DNA from: Chelydra serpentina
Lineage: Eukaryota; Chordata; Testudines; Chelydridae
Length of the DNA: 64,000 nucleotides
Reading direction: 5' to 3'
Assembly (NCBI GenBank): GCA_037349315.1
Contig: JBAIAC010000008.1
Span: forward strand, 121,084,001 to 121,148,000
The translations under genes were made by a program, and so were the position numbers. This document shows, one piece after another, positions 54,716 through 64,000 of the stretch (the stretch's first letter is position 1; each line of letters starts with the position of its first letter). The notes under the pieces were generated by a model that was given only the letters and a program-made list of their open reading frames with translations, ran no database searches and was not told the origin of the DNA.

Positions 54716-54800
54716 GTGGTTCTCAAACTTTTTGTTGACGAATCCCTTTTCAAATGCAATGTTAATCACAGGCCCCCAACTGAAAAACTGATTGACAAAA
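54716..54800 (+). mobile_element. hAT element left-end fragment
   Basis: CAGTGGTTCTCAAACTTTTTG is a common hAT 5' terminus in amniotes, followed by 'gacgaatcccttttcaaatg' of the same type. No matching right end or TSD was found nearby. Confidence 0.5.
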
Positions 54801-55043
54801 GTATGTGTACACTTCATATAAGCACATACTATTAGTAATGCTTTACGAAAAAGAGTACAAGAGTATTTACAGATATCACTGAGATGGGTGTGCCTGCTTC
54901 TTACTGCATTGGTGTGCATCATTGGTGTGATGGCTGACAAGCAAACTCTTAAATCATTATACCGCTGCTATAAAGGTAATACTTACGCGTTTGCTATATA
55001 ATTGTAGAATGTGTGTTCTGAAATATGTAACTCGCCAAACAAG

Positions 55044-55073
<30 letters not shown>
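55044..55073. repeat. Poly(A) tract
   Basis: Thirty consecutive A. The preceding sequence does not look like a LINE or SINE tail that I recognise. Confidence 0.95.
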
Positions 55074-55075
<2 letters not shown>

Positions 55076-55079
55076 TTAC

Positions 55080-55835
55080 CTAGTGCAAAATCCCTATGAA
55101 CGGTATTACCTTTTGCCCATGAGGAAGGACTATCAAAACTAAAATGGGCCAAAGTCTTTGTATAGAAACTTTCCTAATTGGCCCTATACACCGATGACAC
55201 TGCTACAGGCAAAGGGGCTCGTCCCATCATCTTGAATTCTGGAAGAGGGAGGTAGAAACATTTTCCTTCTCTTTCTTCTGCTGTTTGGACTCTTACAGGC
55301 CTGGAGCTACAAAACGGAAGAAGAGAGCCCCAGGGTCAACCTGGGTTAGCTCTAAAAGACATTCAGTGCTGAATGATTGCTGAAACTTTGTCACCTTTTG
55401 GAACCATAGACTGTAACTCACTTATGTATACATGTTTGCCTGCTTTAATCTGTAAATAACTCATTTCTTTTTCCTAGTTAAATCCTTAGTTTACTATAGG
55501 ATTGGTTACAAACATTGTCTTTGGTGGGAGACCTGAGGTACAAATTGATCTGGGGTAAGTGACTCGTCTCTTGGGACTGAAAGCAACCTGAATCATGTGT
55601 GATATTTGGGGTATAGCAACCAATTATCACAAAGTCCAGATCACCTGTGTGGCAAGATAGATTGGAATGCCTAAGGGGACATCTGAGACTCCTTGGTAAG
55701 GCTGCTATAGTACTTCAGGAGTTCACATTTGTTACTGGGTTGGTGAAATTTAATTATAGAACATACAACCAGTTTGGGGTGTCTGCCCTGCTTTTTAACA
55801 GCCTGCTCTGAGGCTGGCACTCACAGCCGTGAACC
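55080..55835 (+). other. Unclassified repeat, possibly an LTR
   Basis: Sequence order 'ccctatgaacggtattacc', 'ttttggaaccatagactgt', 'gggactgaaagcaacctg', 'ttggtaaggctgctatagta', 'cagtttggggtgtctgccc' matches a block I associate with repeated turtle LTR-type sequence. TG/CA ends and a TSD were not found. Confidence 0.35.
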
Positions 55836-55840
55836 ACTCT

Positions 55841-56955
55841 GGACACAGTGACTGATTATAAAAGAAGATATGAATACTCCAGTAAAACAAATAAGAACAA
55901 ACAGTGGAAAAATGTAATCTGAGGTGCTTTGCCATTTGATTGTCTGATATGCTGGTGAATATGTATGTGGATTTGAGAAGTGCAAGTTATGTATGTGAAT
56001 AATTCGTTCCAAGGATGTTAGAATTTTCCTTCCTTTTCCCCCATTTAAAATATGTCATGTCTCATTTGCCTGCCCCTCCCCCCACTGGAAAATACTGCAA
56101 CACATTCAGTATCACTGGATTAACTGAATTTGCTCTTTTTCTTCTTTGCTGAGTATTTGCTTATTTTAAATTTCTATAGGAAAGTCATGTAAGTGATACT
56201 GAACGGATTTCAGTTATTTGAGGATTTATTTGATCATCACTGGATGGAAAAGTAAAGGTCTTAGACTTGATCTAGTTTCCTTTAAGAATAAATGTCTCCA
56301 TATACATAAGCTGAACTACTCAATATGCCAGTAAATCAGAGTAATGAACATAAATAGTTTGCTTTGTGTCTAAACTGAAGTATTGGATCGAAAGCTTTTA
56401 TTATTGACATGTCTGATTTAAACTATTGAGTCGCAATATACTATTTTTGGTTAATGTCACATTTAATTGTTTTAGACTAAATCAAGTTGTGGGATGTAAT
56501 GTAAAATGAAATGGCATGTGGTAAAAGTGCACACAACTGTTTCCATTAACTTTTCATACATTGTTCAGGTAAGATCTTGGCCCTATTGACATCTATGAGA
56601 CTTTTGCCACTGACTTCAATGATGCCAGGATTTCACCCCTATAATTTGGGCACTGCTTTAAAAAAAAACAAAACCTACTGCACCAGAAGTTTGACATGAT
56701 TGACAGGAAAAGTAATTTCCCAAAAGTGAGCAAATCAGGGCATCACATGACTTGTTCAGTACTGCTCAAAAATGTGCAAATACAAAGCAGAGCTGTGACT
56801 ACAATAAATTCGGGGGGGGTGGGGCAGGAGAGAAATATAAGGACAAGTTCCATTCTGTTCAGATAACTTTATACAACTGAAACCCACTGTACTGGGGAAA
56901 AAAAAAAAGACCTCAGATTACAACAGAAATGTTTTCAGTCCCATGCATTAGCAAA
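55841..56955. other. No gene recognised
   Basis: AT-rich; an old-repeat phrase with 'cactgacttcaatgatgcc' lies at 56,606-56,625. Confidence 0.4.
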
Positions 56956-56960
56956 AATGC

Positions 56961-57395
56961 TGTTGGGGCATGACAGAGTGGAGGGAGTGAACAGGTGAAC
57001 CTGCATTCTGATCCCTCGGATGCTAATTAATTCCCCAGAGGAAGCTGATTGGGGTAATTATCTGATCAGGCTGGCCAGCTGGGTAGGATAAGGAACCAAT
57101 TAGCCCATCAGCCCAAGTCTGATAAACAGGCACAGGAAGGAAGTGCCGAGGGAGGGGATCAGGGCTGGCTGAGCTCAGTCATATGAAGGCCTCAGTGGAG
57201 TAGAACCTGTTCCCCTCAGGTCCTGAGGAGAGGGTCATAGTTCTGTAGATATTGTAAATGAACTGTTGCATAGGGATTGTTGTAGTAATGGTGGAGGGAA
57301 TTTAAAATAAAAGTGCTGTGAATGCACAACGACTGGAGTCTGTGCAGTTTCTGTGCTGAAGAAACACGAGTGAAGTCACGCCCCGTTACGGGGGG
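56961..57395 (+). mobile_element. Solo-LTR-like block with poly(A) signal
   Basis: Begins TGTTGGGGCATGACAGAG, carries AATAAA at 57,306-57,311 followed by 'gtgctgtgaatgcacaacg', and ends in 'gtgaagtcacgccccgtta'. G/A-rich in the middle with 'gaaggaagtgccgaggg'. Its length and poly(A) signal fit an LTR, but the exact right end and TSD are unclear. Confidence 0.5.
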
Positions 57396-57399
57396 GTTG

Positions 57400-58145
57400 A
57401 ATTAAAAGAATTAGACTCATAAGATTAGAATACAAGATCCTAAAGAAGGTGATTGACACACAGGATGGCAGTAGCTATTCCATTCTAAGATCTTTAGATA
57501 CATTACAACAAAAGTGACTCTCTAGAAAAGGAGATTTAGTGTGAATCCTTAGTTATGGCCCATAAACAGCAATAATATTGGCCAATTTACTGCATGCACA
57601 GAATGATTACCCAGCTGGGAACTTGGGGCACTTAGTAGGAGGGGTTTCCTCCAGTAGCAAACTTCATAGATGTTTTGTAAATAATAGACACAAGTAGCCA
57701 AAATCTGATCTGCAGTTCCACCAACTGGGGATTACTCCAGGCCCAGAAGAGGTCGCCACTACTCTCCTTTTTTTATAGTCACATGAGAGGGAATCCTATA
57801 TTTCTTTTAGGTTGTAACATGGAATCTTAGTACGGAAAAGGGTGAGAATCACTGCTTCAGATTTACCGTACATTAGTGATCGGAGTTTTGCATCTGGCCC
57901 AAGAACTTTTGTTTCTCAACATGAAACCTTCCTAAACTATCTGGAGCATTACAAAATAGACGTGTGTCTGGTTGGAGAAAAATCCTTTTAGAATAAGGAA
58001 TCCCAGGAGGAATGTGCTAAAAAATACACTGCTTTCTACTGAGAAGACAACTCAGAGTTTGATTATAAATACTTTGGGAAAAGGACTGTCTTGTGTGCTT
58101 GGAAGACAGCTTGGTAATTATGGGCAGTACTGTAGAATTACTACA
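57400..58145. other. No gene recognised
   Basis: AT-rich; 'gggtgagaatcactgcttcag' at 57,840-57,860 may be a decayed hAT right end. Confidence 0.35.
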
Positions 58146-58153
58146 CTCTACAC

Positions 58154-58292
58154 CAGGCCTGCACAACTCGTAAAGCGGCAAGGGTCATATTACTCCAAAG
58201 AAAGAAGCCGAGGGCCGGATGCGAGGAAAGTTGTTGAGCAAAAAAACAAACAAACATACATACATACACGGGCCGTATGTTGTGCAGGCCTG
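58154..58292. mobile_element. hAT MITE, CAGGCCTGCACAAC family
   Basis: A 139-bp element with perfect TIRs CAGGCCTGCACAAC and GTTGTGCAGGCCTG and a perfect 8-bp TSD CTCTACAC at 58,146-58,153 and 58,293-58,300. The interior holds 'cgagggccggatgcgagg' and a CATA repeat. Confidence 0.95.
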
Positions 58293-58300
58293 CTCTACAC

Positions 58301-59495
58301 AATAGTGATAGGTTTACTAGAATCTCCAAATAAATAATTTTTTAAAAGGCTGTCTGGAAAGGTAATATATTTGATAAAACAACAACTTATTTTCCCCTTC
58401 AGGGAGCTCAGGATTACAATGCTGTTATTATCTTGGGTTCTAATGCACTGTTAAGGAGCTACTTCTGATACTTAAAGTGTTGTATTTGCCAAGACAGGTT
58501 GCCTTTAGTATATCTGTTAAGGCTGAAGGTGCATAAATATGGAGATTTTATGTAAATGATTTAATATAATTTGCATAATCTGTGGATATTCAGTGCCTTT
58601 TACCTAAATCACCAAAACTAACTGGTTTACAATAAATTTAAGTTCAGAACATGAAGCCCACTGTCTGTTTGTCCATCCATCCTCAGTTCTTTCTAACTTT
58701 CTTCATCTCAATCATAGATACTGACTTTTCCCCTTACTAGAAAAGGAGCTCATGGGAGGGTCCTGAAAGCTGTTTAGCAGATAGCTCACCCCCCTATTCA
58801 CTATTGCACCAAGTCATCTCTCATGTGGGAGCCAAGGCTCCTGTGTAATGCAACAAAGTTGAGTAAGAATTTTACATGTTAACAATAAGCAAACAAAATC
58901 TGTGTTGTCCAATGAGATGCACAAACAAGGTGCCACCCAGAGTGTGCATGGTGGGGGAGTTTAAAGATCTAGTGGGGTATTGGCCCTACCTACACACAGA
59001 CTGGGCTGTGAACCTAAGTATCCTGGCCAAATCTCAGTCTGGGGGGAGGGACATCTACTCCCCTGCCTCCCCCTTAAAATTCTCTTGCAGTTGCTTTTCC
59101 CCTACACAGCCATCTGTTTCCCCCAATCAGAAGCCCATTTCATTACCAGATGCCGCTGCTTGTATTTACCGAACTATAACGACCCACTACCAGAGATGGC
59201 TTTCCCTTGCTTCTTCCAGATCTATGGCTCTTTCCTGTTACAAGGACCTTGCTAGGGCTGGCTTTCTTTGCACCTTTTGTTCTAGGGTTCTCTAAAGTCA
59301 TACTCTGTTGTATGAGGGCCCCAAGGATGGATCTGAAGGTGGATAAGGACATAATTTTCCAGACATTTATGGAGAGCGCCACCCAAACATGGGGGGAGGG
59401 GCAACATGGGAAAAGGCACAGAAGTACTTTTTTAAAAATTTAACAAGTGGACAATGCAGTCTGGCATCTTGGGCTGATCAGAGGTGAGAGTTGAC
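58301..59495. other. No gene recognised
   Basis: Several frames of 80-140 codons cross 58,876-59,295, but on inspection they contain no domain motifs or splice-site pairs. Confidence 0.35.
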
Positions 59496-59499
59496 AGCT

Positions 59500-59880
59500 C
59501 AATAGCAAATCAAACATGATAGGCAGAGTGGGGATAGACTGGGAAGGACCTTGAAAGTGAATATAAGCAGCTTATGTTTGATGCAATAGAGAAGGGGGAG
59601 ACAGTTGGAGTGATGCAAAGAGAGGGCTGGCATGATCAAAGTGATAGGCTAGGAAAATTATTCTGACAGCAGCATTCCAAGTGGATATGAGCAGAACAAG
59701 ATTGCATTTGTCACTGCCAGAGAGAATGGTGTTGCAGTAATTGAGACGCAAAATGAGGAGAACCTGGACAAGAGTTTTAGCTGTGTGGATGGATAAGAAA
59801 GGTCATATCTTAGCGATGTCATACAGAAAGAACCAGCAAGATTTAGGCATCGCCTAGATGTGAGGACCATACAACAGGAG
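59500..59880 (-). mobile_element. Decayed LINE (L2/CR1-like), RT C-terminal region
   Basis: The plus strand shows 'gcagtaattgagacgcaaaa', 'agttttagctgtgtggatgg' and 'agaaccagcaagatttaggc'. On the minus strand these correspond to 'LNLAGSFCMTSL' and, in a shifted frame, 'LDYCNTILSG', the family pattern of a LINE RT C-terminal region in which 'LDYCN' is a strong landmark. The frame is heavily broken. Assigned to an L2-like clade from memory of such words. Confidence 0.6.
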
Positions 59881-60255
59881 AGGAGGATATAGGCTCGTTG
59901 TATTGCAGTCTCAGAGCAAATGGACCCCTGTAATTACCATGCCAAGTGCCACTCCCTGCCTGCTCTCATCTCTCTATTACAAATGGTGAAAAAAGTGAAT
60001 TAAAAATTAATGTCAAACAATACAGTAGCTGTGTTGGCCCTGATACTGTAATAAATAGAGGCCAAGAAATTGGAGTAATGTGGAATCTCATAATCTCATC
60101 TTCTATATGTTGTAGTCTTCCTGATGGAGCAGTTATGGGCAGCAATCTATGACTAGGAAGAGGTGGGAAAAACAAAAAGCCCTGACAGTGCTCAGTATTT
60201 AGTGGATCTGATCGTGGCAAAAAACAACAAGAAACACTCCCTCCGAGCCCCCCAG
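59881..60255. other. No gene recognised
   Basis: Background DNA without recognisable features. Confidence 0.35.
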
Positions 60256-60260
60256 GTTCT

Positions 60261-60951
60261 AAGAGTATGTCTACAGTGGAGCAGGAGGTGTGATTTCCAC
60301 CTCAAGTAGACATATTAGAGCTAGTGCACAAATAGCAGCAGTGTAGCCATGGCTGCCTGGGCAATAAGATGAGCTAGTCATCTTGAGTACAATCCCATAT
60401 GAACCCCTAGATCAAGGGTGGGCAAACTGTGGCTCGTGAGCCACATGTGGCTCTTTCACAGTTAAAGTGCGGCTTGCGGAGCCCTCCCGCCCCCCCCCCC
60501 CCCGCCATTCTCCACCTACCAGACTTGGGGTGGGGGTGCTTGGGACCTGTGCCTTGAAGCAGAGCTGTGAGGTAGGGCGCTTTTGCCCAGTAGGGAGAGT
60601 GGTCTTGGGGCTTCAGCCCTGTGGGACACACCTGCCGGGGCTCGGGGCTCCAGCAGGATTGGGGCTGAAGGCCCGAGGCCCATCAGGTGCCTCCCGCTGG
60701 CCTGAAGTCCTGAGCCCCAGCAGCTGTGCCCTGGCTCTCAAACTTCTGTAGACTGTCGTATGCGACTCGGAGGGTCAGTAAGTTTGGCCACTTCTGCCCT
60801 AGATATAGACTCAGGGCAGCTAGCCTGTCCTGCTGCCCATACAGCTGTGGCTACAGTGCTCTTTTTAGCATGCTAGCTCTGACTGAGCTACTGTGGGAAT
60901 GTCTACTGAGCTGGAAATTACACCCTTAGCTGCAATATTGACATATCCTCG
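60261..60951. mobile_element. MITE interrupted by a hAT element
   Basis: Left end AAGAGTATGTCTACAGTGG and right end 'gcaatattgacatatcctc' are imperfect inverted repeats related to Harbinger-type ends (TATGTCTAC). Internal inverted words (ggtgtgatttccacctc on the left, gagctggaaattacaccc on the right) support one element. It is split by the hAT element at 60,413-60,796. Confidence 0.6.
60413..60796. mobile_element. hAT MITE nested in the MITE
   Basis: A 384-bp element with ends CAAGGGTGGGCAAACTG and 'aagtttggccacttctg' and a perfect 8-bp TSD CCCTAGAT at 60,405-60,412 and 60,797-60,804. A poly-C run lies at 60,488-60,502. Excision rejoins 'aacccctagat' with 'atagactcaggg' of the outer element. 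Confidence 0.92.
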
Positions 60952-60959
60952 CATCAAGG

Positions 60960-60992
60960 GTAACGCCTTCATTTTAGGGACGAAGGCGTTAC
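60960..60992. repeat. Perfect 11-bp inverted repeat
   Basis: GTAACGCCTTC at 60,960-60,970 and GAAGGCGTTAC at 60,982-60,992 with an 11-base spacer. It lies just beyond the right end of the MITE. CpG in each arm is unusual for this AT-rich neighbourhood. Function unknown. Confidence 0.8.
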
Positions 60993-63900
60993 TTGCAATT
61001 AAATTCTTAAAACTTAGAACAGGCATTGGGGCACTTCAAACAAGAGAGAAAACTAGCCACACAGAACCGACTATGCAAAGGGATTTGTGTTCTGTGTAAT
61101 GTCCTGTTTTCTACAGGTACCTAAATTACTCCATGGTAAGCTTTGAAAGTTGAGAGAGTTTTGATACGAATGTGGACTTGACAGTTTAGAATGAAACCTC
61201 TGAATTAGTCTCAGAAAAAGCTGTCAGGCTCTCCTAGTGCTTGAAATCTAAAAACACTAAGGAGCCTATTCTCCTGTCATTTATGCCACATACACCTTTT
61301 GGTGTCATTTAAAGCACGAGTCATCTTGTCACTCCCAGTTTATGCAAATCAATATTCTTCTATTAGAAAAATGAACAAATCTCACATTATAATTGTGCAG
61401 AAGAAGGAAATCAAGTTGCCTCCCAACATGGGTCATTTCTCCAGATGGACTAATTATTGACATTAGTTTTTCCAAAAAAGTTGAATTTAAAAGTTCAGTT
61501 TAATTTCCTACCTCCTGCCCCCAAAATGTGTGTGCATAAGCAGAAATCAAGGCACTATTAAAGTGGAGAATATGTAAATTTTAAAAAAAAATTTACACCC
61601 AAGGCAAATATGCAGTGTCATTTTGCAGTTTTAAATATATATATTGTTTCTGTAAATATATGTATTCTGCATCTAACCCTGTTGATGTAGGGAGCTGCAA
61701 CTCTATCCTTCTCCCTAGCTAGGCAGGATAGTCAGCTCTCCCACTCTCATTCTCCTTGTAAGTTCCCCACAGTGCCTTACCCCCCCCCCCAAAAAAAAAA
61801 CCCCACCAACCCCCTACAGTCACTTAATCCCCATTTTTCCCTCACTTTTCCCTCAGTCTCCTACTCATATTCTCCTTTCACGCCTCGCCACATTCATCAG
61901 TGTGCTTCTTTCTCCCCAAAGCATCCTCCTCAACCTGCCTCCTGCTCCATCCACATGACCTAACTCCTCATAACTTCTGGAGCAGTTCTTGAACACATTC
62001 TTCCTTGTTTTTTTCTCCGCCACACTCCCATGCCTTGGCACCTCCACATTATTCTGTCGTCTGCCTGGCTTTCACATGGTGATTAACGGGCCACCATTTT
62101 CCCTGAAGGCAGCCTGGCTTCAGCCCCAATGAAAAGCTGCCTAACTTTAGGCCCTGAGGTTTAATAACTTTGGAGTACAATTGTTGTTAGTGCTCATGTT
62201 AACAATGTTCATTATCTGAATCCCTATGTAACCTATTAAATGCTCGGCCATTAAAAGAATATCATAGCAATAAATTACATTTTTAGATAGACATTTCCTC
62301 CCAAGCTGTGTACTTGTTAATATTACTTCCACCCGCAACTTGTATCAAGTCTAAGACCTTAAACTGCATTCATCAGTAACTATAATATGGGTTTCATAAT
62401 ACATTGTTATTTTTAAATGTCACGTAATGCGATGCTTTGAGTTTTACAGCAGTTCACTTGTGCATACTTTCCAAACAGGGGTGAAGTTTACGGTACTTAA
62501 ATGCCAGATATACTGGAAACATGCTGTATAACAGGTAATTGCTTTAATGTGTGCTAATCCCTTTAGATGGTGATATGCTTTATAATAATCCCTTGACAAG
62601 GCAAGAAACCTATTACATGAATGAGAAACCCACCTGGAAAACGATGAAATAAAGTGCTCCAAATTTTCTCTTCACACCTATGCTATGCCATCAACAAAGG
62701 TATAATTAAACCCAGTTACAGTAAGGGGTGTTGTATGGATTAAAGCTATATTTCATCTGTTTCTGTCATTGCTAACACAGAGCTCTTTGCAGTTCCCACT
62801 ATAATCAATTGCAAAACTTTCTCTGGTTTCAGTGACAGCAGATTCAGACCTATAATGAAGTTGCAACTTATTCTAGATTTGATGAGTCAAATTCTACTCT
62901 CCTAGGCACTTGGGTAGTTGAGAGGAGATTCTGCTTGATAATAAAAATAATTATGCAGGAATTTAGTGAAGTTTCATTCTACAATGAAACAAACAAAACA
63001 AGAGGGATCAGTTAAAAATAGATTGTGAGTAAACATAAATAGAGCAAGTGGATTTATAGTGAATGTCTACAGCGGAACAAAGTCAATCAGTCATATACAT
63101 TCACCCTTAACGTCATCATTTCCTAATTTTGAGTACTTAACCATAAAACTTTAATGCTGTATAACAGATTCTGGAATTTAATTGTGTTTAATATCCGTTT
63201 TGATATAAGCCCCCTGCAATTCTCGATTACTGTAATATTCATATTGCTTCAATACATAGTACATATTGAGTAAACATAGGGGCCAAACTGAACTCTGGAA
63301 CAAAAGATAGGTAACTCCATTGAAATTAAACTACTTACATCAAGATTGGAATATGGCAACAGCTCTTCATAGTTTTCATTTCCTAACACAGTGCAGCTGG
63401 AACTTCTGTTTTAATTAATATAACAAAATTTTAAAAGAGGTTTTAACCACTCATTTTGGATAGTTTTCACACAGTGAAGTTGACTCGAATACTGAACATG
63501 TATTAATTAAATGTACAGCACAGTAATCTCTATACAGTATGTGTCTATGATTACGTTTTTTCAATAAATAGATAATGCAATGCATCTATTAAAAGAATGA
63601 GAACCCACATGCGACATACTGAAATATTGTTTCTGTAATAAGATTAACCATCCATTTATACCAAGAATATTTAAAAAGATGGAACTATTCTTAAATTAAT
63701 TCTAGTAAAGAAATAAACCTTGCATTATACCACGCATCCTTTTGCAGAAGAGAAGTTTAGATTCCATTGTTTTACTGCTACCATCCCTCAATTGTTTAAA
63801 TATCCAGTGGACTCTGTACACTGTTCACGGACTCCCAAAACTATTCACATCAGGACTCCCTTTTCCATACCACAACCATCAAACCCCCTACCACATAGGC

Positions 63901-64000
63901 AGGGCCACCCTCCTATTTAGCAATATGGGAGGTGCAGGGTCACCACGTGCCTTAGCCCCCACTTTGAAAATCCTTGCAGTATATAGTTCAGTATAGACAA
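60993..64000. other. No gene recognised
   Basis: AT-rich DNA. A poly-C/poly-A junction is at 61,782-61,800 and a pyrimidine-rich stretch at 61,800-61,960. Near 63,815-63,985, 'ctgttcacggactccc' and 'cactttgaaaatccttgc' resemble parts of hAT non-coding sequence but are not convincing. No exon or RNA gene found up to the window end. Confidence 0.4.

Noticed and set aside
58876..59295. 139-codon plus-strand frame
   Set aside because: Two other frames are also open here; no conserved motif seen.
1..64000. CRISPR arrays, operons, phage or plasmid signals
   Set aside because: None seen. The window is vertebrate nuclear DNA.

Overview
This window is vertebrate nuclear DNA and most probably comes from a turtle. 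Three things point there. A pair of tRNA-derived SINEs at about 20 kb match my recollection of the cryptodire turtle Cry/PolIII family. Several CR1 LINE pieces, Harbinger and hAT elements and a Penelope-like retroelement match repeat families I associate with turtle and other sauropsid genomes. Nothing looks prokaryotic: there are no operons and no compact gene array. Species cannot be decided from sequence alone. I find no convincing exon of a host protein-coding gene. The only host-gene signal is a CpG-rich block at about 7.7-8.6 kb that could be a promoter, with a good splice-donor match on the minus strand.

Layout. 0-9.1 kb is mostly unique or decayed DNA with the CpG island near its right end. 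9,161-12,359 is a complete Penelope-like element (PLE): an intact 880-codon reverse transcriptase plus GIY-YIG endonuclease gene, a 5' end folded into a roughly 265-bp palindrome, and a perfect 13-bp target-site duplication (TSD). 12.9-16.9 kb is a stack of nested insertions: CR1, inside it a hAT element carrying a smaller hAT MITE, then a gypsy-type LTR with decayed gag, then a Harbinger fragment and more CR1. Around 20 kb are two SINEs of different 3'-tail type. 27.8-29.0 kb is a 5'-truncated CR1. 29,697-33,337 is a near-complete Harbinger element with a broken DDE transposase, a broken MYB/SANT-like gene on the opposite strand and a third, intact, unassigned 96-codon ORF. A deleted second Harbinger family follows at 33.7-34.6 kb. 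37,208-41,165 is a hAT element (TTF zinc finger, DUF4371-like and hATC regions) with a perfect 8-bp TSD, itself hit by an LTR. From 41 to 61 kb come many MITEs with exact TSDs, a solo LTR inside an older retroviral-type LTR, further LTR-like blocks, a second palindromic PLE-like end and a decayed LINE. The last 3 kb show nothing I can identify.

How the pieces relate. The autonomous Harbinger element supplies TIR sequences resembling those of several non-autonomous MITEs here, and the hAT transposase belongs to a superfamily whose 8-bp TSDs flank most of the small elements. The SINE tails resemble CR1/L2 3' ends, consistent with LINE-driven SINE movement. The observations most worth following are the intact PLE with degenerate hammerhead-like cores, the unassigned third Harbinger ORF, and a 33-bp micro-inversion inside the Harbinger MYB-like gene.
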